Assembly (NCBI GenBank): GCA_907163345.1
Contig: CAJQUN010000015.1
Location: forward strand, 5,984,886-6,048,885
DNA: 64,000 nucleotides
From: Haberlea rhodopensis
Taxonomy: Eukaryota; Streptophyta; Magnoliopsida; Lamiales; Gesneriaceae
Direction: 5' to 3'
The notes under the pieces were generated by a model that saw only the letters and a list, made by a program, of their open reading frames with translations, had not been told where the DNA came from and did not search any database. Positions 53,129-63,149 of the stretch are shown here, piece by piece (the first letter of the stretch is position 1; each line of letters opens with the position of its first letter). A program made the position numbers and the translations under genes.

Positions 53129-56005
53129 ATGCTTGTAGGAATCAGGAATGGAAATACATATAAGATTAACTGGAATCATGCTCAACCTGATAATCCTACT
53201 TGCTTCATCGCTAACAATGATAATAAACACTGGCTTTGGCATAAACGCTTGAATCATATCAATTTTAAGACTATTTCTAGCCTGTGTAAACATGATTTAG
53301 TTATCGCTCTGCCCAAGATCGATTTTGTTAAGGATAAGATCTGCGAAGCTTGCCAAATGGGCAAACAGATCAGATCATCCTTCAAAAACAAGAATGCCAA
53401 ATCCTCCTCCCGTTGTTTAGAACTATTGCATATGGACTTGTTTGGTCCTATACCAATAACAAGTTTAGGGGGAATGCGGTATACTCTTGTTGTTATTGAT
53501 GATTACTCACGCTTTACATGGACTATATTTTTGAGCAGTAAAGATCAGACCGGTCCGAAGTTGATCAAGCTGCTGAAACGCACTCAGAATGTGAAATCAT
53601 CCAGCATAGACAGGATTCGAAGTGACAAAGGCACTGAGTTTTCAAATCAGAATCTTGAATCCTTTCTAGAAGATCATGGAATTAAGCATGAGTTTTCAGC
53701 CGCTCGAACTCCTCAACAGAATGGAGTTGCAGAACGAAGAAACAGAACGCTCAAAGAAGCAGCAAGAACAATGCTTGCTGATTCTGGAATTTCACAAAAG
53801 TTCTGGGCAGAAGCTGTAAATACTGCATGCTACACTCAAAATCGGTTTATGATTAACAAGAAGCTGAATCTCACTCCATATGAAATATGGACTGGTAACA
53901 GACCGTCTATTTCTCACCTTCATGTATTTGGCTGTAAATGCTTCGTTCACAACAATGGTAAGAATCAACTTACAGCTTTTGAAGATAAGTCAGATAATGG
54001 AATATTCTTAGGATATTCATCAACTAGCAAAGCTTATCGAGTTTTTAATAATCGAACCTTAACTGTAGAAGAATCAGTTCATGTAGTTTTTGATGAATCT
54101 TTGTGTGTTGAGGGTAACAAAGAATCAATTCAAAATCAGATGAAAAATATCCATCTCGAAGCTAACAGTGATGATGAGATTGTAGCTAACAGGTCAAGAG
54201 ACAACCCACCAGAACCTGAAGTACCAGCCAGATCGGATCAAGGCACTGAAGCTTCTTCGGATCGAGCCGATCCGGATGATCCAAACTCTCATATCAAAGC
54301 AGATGCTGATCATACCGCTACTACTACTCATCCGGCTGGACCAGACAATCCAGAGTCAAGCTATCGATGGACTAAGAGGCATCCACCTAATCTAGTAATT
54401 GGAAGTCCCTCTGCACCGATTAGAACCAGAGGACAGATGATGGATGAGTTCACTCATGCTGCCTTCATCTCAACTCTGGATCCCAAGAAGATCGATGAAG
54501 CTCTGACTGATTTCAACTGGATTAAGGCCATGCAAGAAGAGCTTAATCAATTCGAACAAAATCAAGTTTGGAGTCTAACCCCCAGACCAAGCGATCTGCC
54601 TGTTATTGGAACCAGATGGGTTTTCAGAAACAAGCTGGACGCAGATGGAACTGTTATTAGAAACAAGGCCAGAATGGTGGCACAAGGATTCCGACAAGAA
54701 GAAGGAATTGACTTCGATGAATCTTTTGCACCAGTCGCCAGACTTGAAGCAATCCGAATCTTTCTTGCATATGCTGCCTTTAAAGACTTCAAGGTATATC
54801 AAATGGACGTCAAGAGCGCTTTTCTTAATGGTAAGCTTCAGGAGGAAGTTTACATTGAGCAACCTCCTGGATTTCAGAACCACTCATTCCCTAATCATGT
54901 ATACCTACTGAATAAAGAAGTATATGGTCTGAAACAAGCACCAAGAGCCTGGTATGACACTCTATCTCAATTTCTGCTGAACCATGATTTTCAGATCGGC
55001 TCAGTAGATAAAACTCTCTTTAAATTCATTAAGGGGAAACATACCCTGTTAGTTCAGATTTATGTTGATGATATAATCTTTGGGTCAACTAACCCCAAAT
55101 TATGCGAGAAATTTACCAAGTTGATGCAGGGACAGTTTGAGATGAGCATGATGGGAGAACTCTCTTTCTTTTTGGGTCTCCAAGTCAAACAGCTCAGCAA
55201 TGGTATTTTCATCAACCAAACCAAGTATACCAAAGAGCTGCTTAAGAGATTTGGAATGGAAACATGCTCAACTGCATCCACTCCAATGAGTCCTACAATC
55301 AAGTTAGACAAAGACGAAGGGGGAACGGCAGTCGAAGTGACTATGTATAGAGGACTAATCGGATCGCTCTTATACCTTACAGCGAGCCGGCCTGATATTA
55401 TGTTCTCAGTCTGTATGTGCGACAGATTTCAGTCAGAACCAAAGCAATCACATTTTATTGCTGCTAAGCATATTCTGAAATACTTGAAAGGATCTCAGAA
55501 CGTTGGTCTTTGGTACTCCAAAGATTCTAACTTCAGCTTGATCGGATATTCAGACGCAGACTACGCTGGCTGTAAGATTGATCGTAAAAGCACCAGTGGA
55601 ACATGTCAATTTCTAGGTGAAAGATTGATCTCTTGGTTCAGTAAGAAGCAAACATCAATTGCCACATCTACAGCTGAAGCAGAATATCTTGCCGCTGGAA
55701 GCTGTTGCGCTCAAATGCTCTGGATTCAACACCAGCTCAAAGACTATGGCATCCAAGCTGTTGACTCTCCGATATTTTGCGACAACACAAGTGCAATCTC
55801 TATAACATATAATCCATTTCTGCACTCTCGAACAAAGCATATTGATATACGACATCATTTTATTCGAGATCATGTTGGCAAAAAGGATATTCGGATCGAG
55901 CACATCTCAACAGAGCAGCAAGCAGCAGACATCTTCACCAAACCACTCCCTGAGGCTAAGTTTAATTATTTTCGTCAAATTCTTGGTTTAATTGACTTAT
56001 CTTGA
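53129..56005 (+). CDS. SIRE pol: integrase, reverse transcriptase, RNase H
   Basis: An uninterrupted 958-codon block. The nominal start at 53129 is only the first available in-frame start after the break; the native protein would be continuous with protease. Domains in order: pre-integrase (KHWLWHKRLNHINFKTISSL, ICEACQMGKQ); integrase core with HMDLFGPIP, DKGTEFSNQNLESF and RTPQQNGVAERRNRTLKEAA (all three acidic residues); a variable acidic linker. Reverse transcriptase has GTRWVFRNKLDADGTV, DVKSAFLNGKLQEEVYIEQP, EVYGLKQAPRAWYDTL and the catalytic QIYVDDIIFGS (YVDD at 55062-55073). RNase H has YSDADYAGCKIDRKSTSGTC, STAEAEYLAAGSC and DIFTKPLPEAKF. All expected catalytic residues are present, so the block could still be functional. 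Confidence 0.95.
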   Translation: MLVGIRNGNTYKINWNHAQPDNPTCFIANNDNKHWLWHKRLNHINFKTISSLCKHDLVIALPKIDFVKDKICEACQMGKQIRSSFKNKNAKSSSRCLELLHMDLFGPIPITSLGGMRYTLVVIDDYSRFTWTIFLSSKDQTGPKLIKLLKRTQNVKSSSIDRIRSDKGTEFSNQNLESFLEDHGIKHEFSAARTPQQNGVAERRNRTLKEAARTMLADSGISQKFWAEAVNTACYTQNRFMINKKLNLTPYEIWTGNRPSISHLHVFGCKCFVHNNGKNQLTAFEDKSDNGIFLGYSSTSKAYRVFNNRTLTVEESVHVVFDESLCVEGNKESIQNQMKNIHLEANSDDEIVANRSRDNPPEPEVPARSDQGTEASSDRADPDDPNSHIKADADHTATTTHPAGPDNPESSYRWTKRHPPNLVIGSPSAPIRTRGQMMDEFTHAAFISTLDPKKIDEALTDFNWIKAMQEELNQFEQNQVWSLTPRPSDLPVIGTRWVFRNKLDADGTVIRNKARMVAQGFRQEEGIDFDESFAPVARLEAIRIFLAYAAFKDFKVYQMDVKSAFLNGKLQEEVYIEQPPGFQNHSFPNHVYLLNKEVYGLKQAPRAWYDTLSQFLLNHDFQIGSVDKTLFKFIKGKHTLLVQIYVDDIIFGSTNPKLCEKFTKLMQGQFEMSMMGELSFFLGLQVKQLSNGIFINQTKYTKELLKRFGMETCSTASTPMSPTIKLDKDEGGTAVEVTMYRGLIGSLLYLTASRPDIMFSVCMCDRFQSEPKQSHFIAAKHILKYLKGSQNVGLWYSKDSNFSLIGYSDADYAGCKIDRKSTSGTCQFLGERLISWFSKKQTSIATSTAEAEYLAAGSCCAQMLWIQHQLKDYGIQAVDSPIFCDNTSAISITYNPFLHSRTKHIDIRHHFIRDHVGKKDIRIEHISTEQQAADIFTKPLPEAKFNYFRQILGLIDLS

Positions 56006-56411
56006 TAGTTTAGATGTTTTCTTCTTTTCGCGTTTAAAGATTTTTATTGCCACAGATCGATAATACAATGTTTAGAAAGACACAGACCGGTCTGAACTTT
56101 CAGACCAATCTATGTCAATCTGATGTTATCCTATGATCTGTCTGGACAATAAATTCTTTATTTTGTATTTATTTAAAACAAAAATAGCCCGGACTGATTG
56201 CATTTTAACCGCCTTATCTTTCTTTTATCCTGATCGTTTATTTTAAATTATCTATTTATCAGTCTTCGAGATAAAGACACGTGTCTTCTCTCTCTTATTT
56301 AGCGGGCTGAACATTTCATTTTCATTCACTTTTTACCATTTACCGCTTTCTGTTTTCTAACTCTTTCTAAATCTCTCAAAACTCTTCGTATATTTCCTCC
56401 ATTTTACTCCA
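56006..56411. other. Spacer between SIRE pol and the extra ORF
   Basis: 400 bp without a frame. CACACAGACCGGTCTGAAC and CAGACCAATC words echo the LTR repeats. The CT-rich end (56310-56400) resembles a 5' UTR and may supply a promoter or splice acceptor for the downstream ORF. Confidence 0.5.
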
Positions 56412-58918
56412 ATGGCTACCATAACTCACAACTCTCTCTCCGTTGAGTTCAATGATATTTACAGGGCTGAAGATGCAGAGATGGTCTCCATTTTTCGAGC
56501 TTTGGAATCGTCTGGATTACGGAATTTTCTGGAGTGTGGCACGGTGGTTTACGAATCAGAGATTCGTGAAATGTTTGCCAATGCCGTATCCCAGAAGACA
56601 TCTATCTCCACCTCTGTAAAGGGCAAAACATTTGAAATCTCGCCGATGACGCTGACCAAGACCTTTGGTCTACCCAACTCCGGACTGACTGGGTTTGGGC
56701 AGATTCCTCAAGCCTCTCTCACAGCTCTTCAGGGGAAGATTTCTATATTTGGCCACCGCCTGTAGCCCTCATTCAAAAAGAAGGAAATGCTCTTTCATTT
56801 CAAGGTGCTGTGCAAATTTATGGGCAAGCCATTATTGGGCAAAGCTGGGAGTTTGACGCCGTCACTGCCGAGAAGTTCAGGGCTATGGCTGCTATTGTTT
56901 CCGGACAGACGATGAACTGGTCCGTGATTCTATTTGGAGTCATGATGGAAACAATGATCACCTCCAAACAGGCCGTCTGCTTTGCTGTTCCTCTCAGAAA
57001 GCTACTGGAAACTTTGAACATTGAGTTGGGGAAGCAGTCTGCTCTGAGTCCCTTCAAAATTCTCAACTCCAAAGGGCTAGCACTGCTGAAGTCAAAGAGT
57101 GCTCCACATACCCCTACCGATCTGCTGGCAGTCAAGATTGAGAAGGGAGAAGAACAGGCTGCTGCTCACAAACCTTGAGTCAAGCGAAAGTTAACCATCC
57201 AGACTGACTCTGAAGAAACTCAGTCTGCTCCCTCGCCACCAGCCAAGCCCCTTCCCAAGAAGCCAAGAACCCAGATTACCAAACCAAAAACACTACCCAT
57301 ATTGCCTCCAACAAAAGCCACCCCTGCACCCCAACCTACAATCCAAGTTTCAACCACTTCAACCACTGCACCCAATGTAACCATCCGAGTCCCCTCTGCC
57401 ATTCCCATGGTCAAAGGGATTGTTATCACTGAGTTGGGAGACTATACCCAATCAGGGATCAAGTCTCCTTCATCCACCGGCAAGGGCAAAGCCATTCTCT
57501 CCGAACCACTCCCCTCTAAGCCCATATCTGCAGCACAGACAGCAATTGACATTGCTATGGAGGACGTTGAAGAGAAAGTGAAGGAGCTCATTGTGGTTTT
57601 TGATGAGTACGTCGAATACAGAACGATCAACCACATTGAGAAGTTCTTCGGCAAACTCAGACGCCTTCAGAAAATGGAAGAAGAAGTTCTGAAGGGGACA
57701 GAGACCGATGATGTTCGGCTTGCTGTGCAGCGCAAAGAGCTATTTAAGGCCAATCAAAGATTCAGACTGGCGACTCTGATCCTATCTGCTAAGAAAGCGA
57801 ACTTCGATCCAAATGTTCCAACTGCCAGAGATGATGGGGCTGTTATTGCTCAATTAGAGATGGATATTCGTGCTCCCCAGTTAGCTGTCCGATTTCAACG
57901 ACAGAAAATCAGCATATCCACTCCAGTAACCAGCCCGGATCATCCCTCTGCAAGCAAGCCTCTGGCAGAACCTTTCATTGAGGTTATTCCCTCTGGAGCA
58001 GCAGAACAGACCGCAGATCGAGCAGCAGAACAGACTGCAGATCGAGCAGCAGACCAGACTGTAGATTGCGAAGCAGATCAGACTGCAGACATAGTAGCCG
58101 AACAGACAGCGGAGCAACCATTGCCTAATGCTCCATCTGCTACAGAAGATGAACCATTGAATGTCTTGTTGGACTCTCCAACAACATCTATTCCCTTGGG
58201 ATCGTCAGTCTCCCACGTTCAAATCAGTCCAACCGCAGAACTTGCAACAGTTGGCGCACCAGAGTTCGTCGATCCGGAACTGGTGGTGTCCACAGTTGTT
58301 GCAGCTCTACAAATTGAGGAGCCCTCCAGACCCAGCACTCCTCCAGTCCAATCAGATGAAGATATAGCTTTCATTCAAGCATTTTCTTCGGATCTGGTCA
58401 CCTTGATCCGGTCCGAAAGTCACCAAGCTGCTGTATCTTCAATTGTGCCGATTGCTGAAGAAGATGATCATGCATTGTCATCATCAGATCACTCTCCAAG
58501 CCGACAATCTGATGCACCTCCATTCCTGGCAAGGACCCTTCAGCACCTATCTGACAACTGCCTGTCACTCTCTCAACGTGTTCTAGAAGTTCATCAAGGT
58601 CAGAGGCTTACAGCTTTGGACTTTGATTCATTCAAAGAGAAGATGACAGCCAGCATCGGCAGCCTTCAGCGAGGACTGAACGATTTGTTCTCTCAGCAAG
58701 CCACTTATAAGAACAGCCTGAGAAAAGAGCAGATCGAGCTGGCCACTGAAGTCAGAGCATCCGTCGCCAACTCCCTTCACGCTCAAGATACTCGTCTTGA
58801 CGCTATCAGCGCTCAGCTAGCACAAGTTGTAGATTTTCTCCAAGAGATTGCTGCTGACAAAAAGGGGGAAAAGAAGAAAGACTTCAAGCCGCATCAGTTT
58901 CAGTCTTCAAGAAAATAG
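56412..58918 (+). pseudogene. SIRE extra ORF (accessory protein between pol and 3' LTR), with three lesions
   Basis: The start is ATG 56412 (MATITHNSLSVEFNDIYRAE). The N-terminal part (AEMVSIFRALESSGLRNFLE, FEISPMTLTKTFGLPNSGL) stops at TAG 56763. The same frame continues as PSFKKKEMLFHFKVLCKF, then a shift near 56850 gives FDAVTAEKFRAMAAI and SKQAVCFAVPLRKLLETLNI. A TGA at 57176 interrupts it, but the frame stays open on both sides. The long C-terminal part (to 58918) is Pro/Ser/Thr-rich. It holds the eight-residue repeat AEQTADRA at about 58000-58110, a segment with helical heptad-like character (residues near 58560-58850), and a lysine-rich end (DKKGEKKKDFKPHQF). I see no signal peptide or membrane helix, so it does not look like an envelope protein. 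Function unknown. Confidence 0.8.
58001..58112 (+). repeat. 24-bp coding tandem repeat (AEQTADRA units)
   Basis: About four to five units of GCAGAACAGACCGCAGATCG type. They encode AEQTADRA, AEQTADRA, ADQTVDCE, ADQTADIV and AEQTAEQ in the extra ORF. Phase is kept by the 24-bp unit length. Confidence 0.9.
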
Positions 58919-59167
58919 ATTGCATAAATATTCAGACTGTCTGTATGCAAGACTGTTGATCAATAAATGAATCTTTCTTTGTTAAGTCCTTGTTCATTTA
59001 TTTTGAACTAAAATAAAAGGCTTAATAATAAAAGGCTTAATCGATCCAACTTAATAATGTTCATTTATTTTGAACAAGAAGACGTAATCGATCCAAAAGT
59101 ATTCGCTTCAGAGTTCTTATCATACTGGTTAAAAAGACTTAGAAGCTAGGTTTTGTCATCATCAAAA
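58919..59167. other. SIRE 3' untranslated region
   Basis: Short AT-rich stretch with duplicated words (AATAAAAGGCTTAAT and TTCATTTATTTTGAAC, each twice at 58996-59080). No coding frame. Confidence 0.6.
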
Positions 59168-59177
59168 ATGGGGAATT
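59168..59177 (+). promoter_or_regulatory. SIRE polypurine tract
   Basis: AATGGGGAAT-type purines directly precede the TGTTAGTTCC start of the 3' LTR. A stronger purine run, AAAAAGGGGGAAAAGAAGAAAG, lies inside the end of the extra ORF at about 58859-58880. Confidence 0.75.
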
Positions 59178-60372
59178 TGTTAGTTCCGAACTTAATCGAT
59201 GAGATTTTAAAGATGACAAAACATATCAGATCGGATCAAGAGAAATCAGACTGACCAGATCGATCGCCCAAAACATATCAAGCTGATAAGATGACAAAAC
59301 ATATCAGACCGGATCGAGGGTAATCAGACTGACCAGATCGATAGCTCAAAACAGAACAAGCTGATAAGGCATATCACATATCAGACCGGATCGATAGATA
59401 TCAGACTAACTAGATCGAAGCTTCAGATCGATCTCAATCTTTATCAGATCAGAGCAGTCAAGGATGTATAAAGATTGGTTCTTCAGTCCGAATCATTAAC
59501 GGCTATTTATTGTAGCATTTAATGTTGTAATTAATGCTACAAATGACCAAAGACTGAAGATTACCATAAAAGGTAAGAAGACAAAGAAGAGCTTACATGA
59601 CAGTCGCCGAAAGCATGAACCAGAACGGCAAGTATCCTGAAGAAGAAGACTGTAGCTTACTCAGAGATTAAGCATAGTCAAAAGTTGCACATTAAAGGAA
59701 ATAATGTCGTTGGTACATGCAACTATAAAAGGATGCAACAACAATACAGAAATGATGACACGAGTGACACAACGAAACAAGACTCTTGCTGATCAATCGA
59801 AAAACAGCACAAGCTTTCAATATTCAGAAGCTCTCGAGCTGAAATTATTTATAGCACGATTACATTGTAATATTTGATCATTTAGGATCATTGTGCGCAT
59901 CTTGTGTATTCTGTATTGAAAAACAGAAGTAAGAAACAAATTGTAACTGTCAGACAGAGAGTATCTGAACAGATCGAGTGACTAGGAGTTTCAGACTGGT
60001 AGTGGGGTAACTCCAGCCTGACTCGGGTTTGTACAACATGATTGTATAAATCAAAGGCTTCTAGTAGAAACATTCCTTAATTGGAAGAATGGGAGACGTA
60101 GAAGGATTACACCACCTTAGAACTTCCAGAAACATATTCTGTGTTCTTATCTTTCTGCACTCGTTCTTTCATTCAAGCCATCGAGTCGTTCTTACAAATA
60201 TATAAACAGACCGTTCCGCACTTATACATTCAGTGGTCTGTTCTATAAAAGTGTTGATTAAGAAACAGATTTCTTTCACTAATCCCAAAGAAATCACAAG
60301 GGATTAAATTTTAGAAGGAGTGTTCATTCACCCCCCCCCCCCCCCTCTAAACACTCCGGACCGATCCTAACA
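59178..60372 (+). repeat. SIRE 3' LTR (1195 bp)
   Basis: It matches 49601-50793 with only scattered substitutions and a longer poly-C run (60330-60345). It ends CCGATCCTAACA before the right-hand CTAGT duplication. Confidence 0.95.
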
Positions 60373-60377
60373 CTAGT

Positions 60378-61531
60378 GCACAAATGATTAATGATCTTTA
60401 TGTATTAAATCTTGATATGCCTGTCTATAACATAAATACTAAAAGGATTAAGAATAATGATTCTAATCCAACTTATCTCTGGCATTGTCGCTTGGGCCAT
60501 ATAAACGAGAATCGCATATCAAAACTTCATAAGGATGGAGTATTGGATTCATTTGATTTTGAATCATATGAAACATGTGAATCTTGTTTAATGGGCAAGA
60601 TGACTAAAGCTCCTTTCAAGGGACATGTTGAAAGGACAAATGATTTATTGAGTCTCATACATAGTGATGTATGTGGACCAATAAGCACACATGCTAGAGG
60701 TGGTTTTCAATACTTCTTTACATTTACTGATGACTTCAGTAGATATGGGTATGTGTACCTAATGAAACATAAACATGAAACCTTTGAAAAGTTCAAGGAT
60801 TTCAAGAATGAAGTACAAAACCAACTTTGTAAAAGTATCAAAATCCTTCGATCAGATCGAGGAGGTGAATACTTAGCCAAGAGTTTCATGACTATCTAAA
60901 GGAGTGTGGGATAGTCCCACAACTCACTCCTCCGTATACTCCACAATGGAATGGTGTATCCGAGAGGAGAAATCGAACCTTGTTGGGCATGGTTAGAACA
61001 ATGATGAGTCATGCAGATCTTCCGATATCCTTTTGGGGACATGCTTTAGAAACAACAATATTTATACTGAACCGTGTTCCATCTAAATCAGTGGAAAAGA
61101 CACCATATGAGATATGGACTGGGAAGCGTCCTAGCATGTCTTTTAGGAAGATTTGGGGTTGTGAGGCTTTCGTGGGACGTCACGTCTCTAACAAACTTGG
61201 ACCCAAATCTGATAAGTGTTTATTTGTGGGGTATCCTAAGGAAACGAAAGGATACTATTTCTATTATCCCACCGAGAACAAAGTGGTTGTTGCTCGGACT
61301 GGTGTCTTTCTTGAAAGAGAATTTATTTCTAGAAAAACTAGTGGGAGACAAATAGAACTTAGTGAAGTTCAACCACAAGAAAACATTGAACATGATATTG
61401 AGATGGAAACAGAGCAGACACCACAAGCTGTTGTGGATAAAGTGCCTGCTCAAGAGACACAAGCCCATCGTAGATCTGTAAGAGAACACCGGGAGCCACA
61501 GAGATATGGATTTCTTGTCTCAACAAGGTGA
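60378..61531 (+). pseudogene. Angela pre-integrase and integrase (continued after nested element)
   Basis: The frame interrupted at 49600 resumes: INDLYVLNLDMPVYNINTKR, then LWHCRLGHINENRISKLHKD with the zinc-binding CESCLMGKM. The catalytic core has HSDVCGPISTHARGG, SDRGGEYLAK and, after a shift near 60893, TPPYTPQWNGVSERRNRTLL, which holds the third acidic residue. KTPYEIWTGKRPSMSFRKIW and CEAFVGRHVSNKLGPKSDKC form the C-terminal part. A further shift occurs at about 61520. Confidence 0.93.
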
Positions 61532-63134
61532 CTTACTACTTATTGATGAGGATGAGCCGTCATCTTATCAACAAGCTATAATGGGCACTGATTCTGAGAA
61601 ATGGCAAGAGGCCATGAAATCTGAGATGGAATCCATGTATGCAAACCAAGTATGGACTTTGGTTGACCCGCCTAAAGGGGTGAGACCCATAGGGTGCAAA
61701 TGGATTTTCAAGAAGAAGACCGACATGGATGGTAATGTACAAACCTATAAAGGTCGACTGGTAGCTAAAGGTTTCAAATAAATTCATGGTATTGACTATG
61801 ATGAAACTTTTTCACCAGTTGCCATGGTTAAATCCATAAGGATCTTACTTGCAATAGCTGCATTTCATGATTATGAAATCTGGCAGATGGATGTCAAAAC
61901 AGCTTTCCTCAATGGAAATCTGCTTGATGATGTGTACATGACACAGCCCGAGGGTTTTGTCGATCCAAAGGATGCTGGAAAGATATGCAAGCTACAACGA
62001 TCCATTTATGGATTGAAGCAAGCTTCTCGGAGTTGGAATCTTCGTTTTGATGATGCAGTCAAAGAGTTTGGTTTCATCAAAAACGTAGATGAACCTTGTG
62101 TCTACAAGAAGGTCAGTGGGAGCATAAATATTTCCTAATATTGTATGTAGATGACATACTTCTAATTGGGAATGATATCCCTGCCTTACAATCTGTAAAG
62201 ATTTGGCTAGGGAATTGATTTTCTATGAAAGACTTGGGTGAAGCCACCTATGTATTAGGAATCAAGATCTATAGAGATAGATCGAGAAGATTACTTGGCC
62301 TAAGTCAAAGTACATACATAGACAAAGTGCTAAAACGGTTTAGCATGCAAGAATCTAAGAAAGGATTCGTGCCTATGATACATGGAATACATCTCTCGAA
62401 GGATCATTTTCCTTCAACACCTAGATGAGAGACAACGCATGAGTAAGATTCCATATGCATCAGCTATTGGATCTATCATGTATGCCATGATATGTACTCG
62501 TCCTGATGTTTCGTATGCTTTGAGCATGACGAGCAGATATCAAGTTGATCCAAGTGAAATTCACTGGATTGCAGTCAAGAACATCCTGAAGTACTTGAGA
62601 AGAACTAAGGATACATTCTTGATTTATGGAGGTGAGGAAGAGCTCAATGTAATAGGTTACACTGATGCAAGTTTCCAAACCGACAAAGATGATTTTCGAT
62701 CGCAATCAGGATATGTGTATTGCCTAAATGGAGGTGCTGTGAGCTGGAAGAGTTCAAAGCAAGAGACAATAGCCGATTCTACAACGGAAGCTGAGTACAT
62801 TGCTGCCTCAGATGCAGCAAAGGAAGCTGTTTGGATCAGGAAGTTCATTTCTGAACTTGGAGTGGTGCCTAGCATTAAGGATCTGATAGAACTCTATTGT
62901 GACAACAATGGAGCGATCGCATTGGCTAAGGAACCTAGATCTCACCAAAGATCCAAGCACATACTTAGGCGCTTTCATTTCATTCGAGAAATCGTTGAAA
63001 TGGGAGATGTTAAAATATGCAAAGTACCAACAGATGATAATGTATCTAACCCATTGACGAAGCCACTGTCACAGCAGAAGCATGATCGTCATAATAGATC
63101 TCTAGGCATTAGGTATATGTCTGATTGGTCTTAG
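61506..63134 (+). pseudogene. Angela reverse transcriptase and RNase H, broken
   Basis: RT begins SYQQAIMGTDSEKWQEAMKS and continues CKWIFKKKTDMDGNVQTYKG. It has a TAA at 61779 where relatives have a sense codon. Then come YDETFSPVAMVKSIRILLAI, DVKTAFLNGNLLDDVYM and SIYGLKQASRSWNLRFDD. The catalytic LYVDDILLIGND is at about 62140-62175, in another frame, followed by a TGA near 62216. RNase H runs from 62382 to 63134 with GYTDASFQTDKDDFRSQSGY, TTEAEYIAASDAAKEAVWI and LYCDNNGAIALAKEPRSHQ. At least two stops and three shifts disable the enzyme. Confidence 0.93.
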
Positions 63135-63135
63135 T

Positions 63136-63149
63136 GCAAGTGGGAGATT
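63136..63149 (+). promoter_or_regulatory. Angela polypurine tract
   Basis: CAAGTGGGAGATT immediately precedes the 3' LTR start TGTTGGGATATGCCC. Confidence 0.85.

Larger units (their letters stand above)
49601..60372 (+). mobile_element. SIRE-type Ty1/copia retrotransposon, full-length, nested (10.8 kb)
   Basis: A complete plus-strand element with LTRs 49601-50793 and 59178-60372, which differ by only scattered bases by eye. It has exact CTAGT duplications, an initiator-Met primer site, a long gag, and an uninterrupted 958-codon pol block. An extra coding region lies between pol and the 3' LTR, as in the SIRE/Maximus lineage. It is inserted in the protease/pre-integrase interval of the Angela element in the same orientation. 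Similar LTRs and few frame lesions make it the youngest insertion in the window. Confidence 0.96.
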
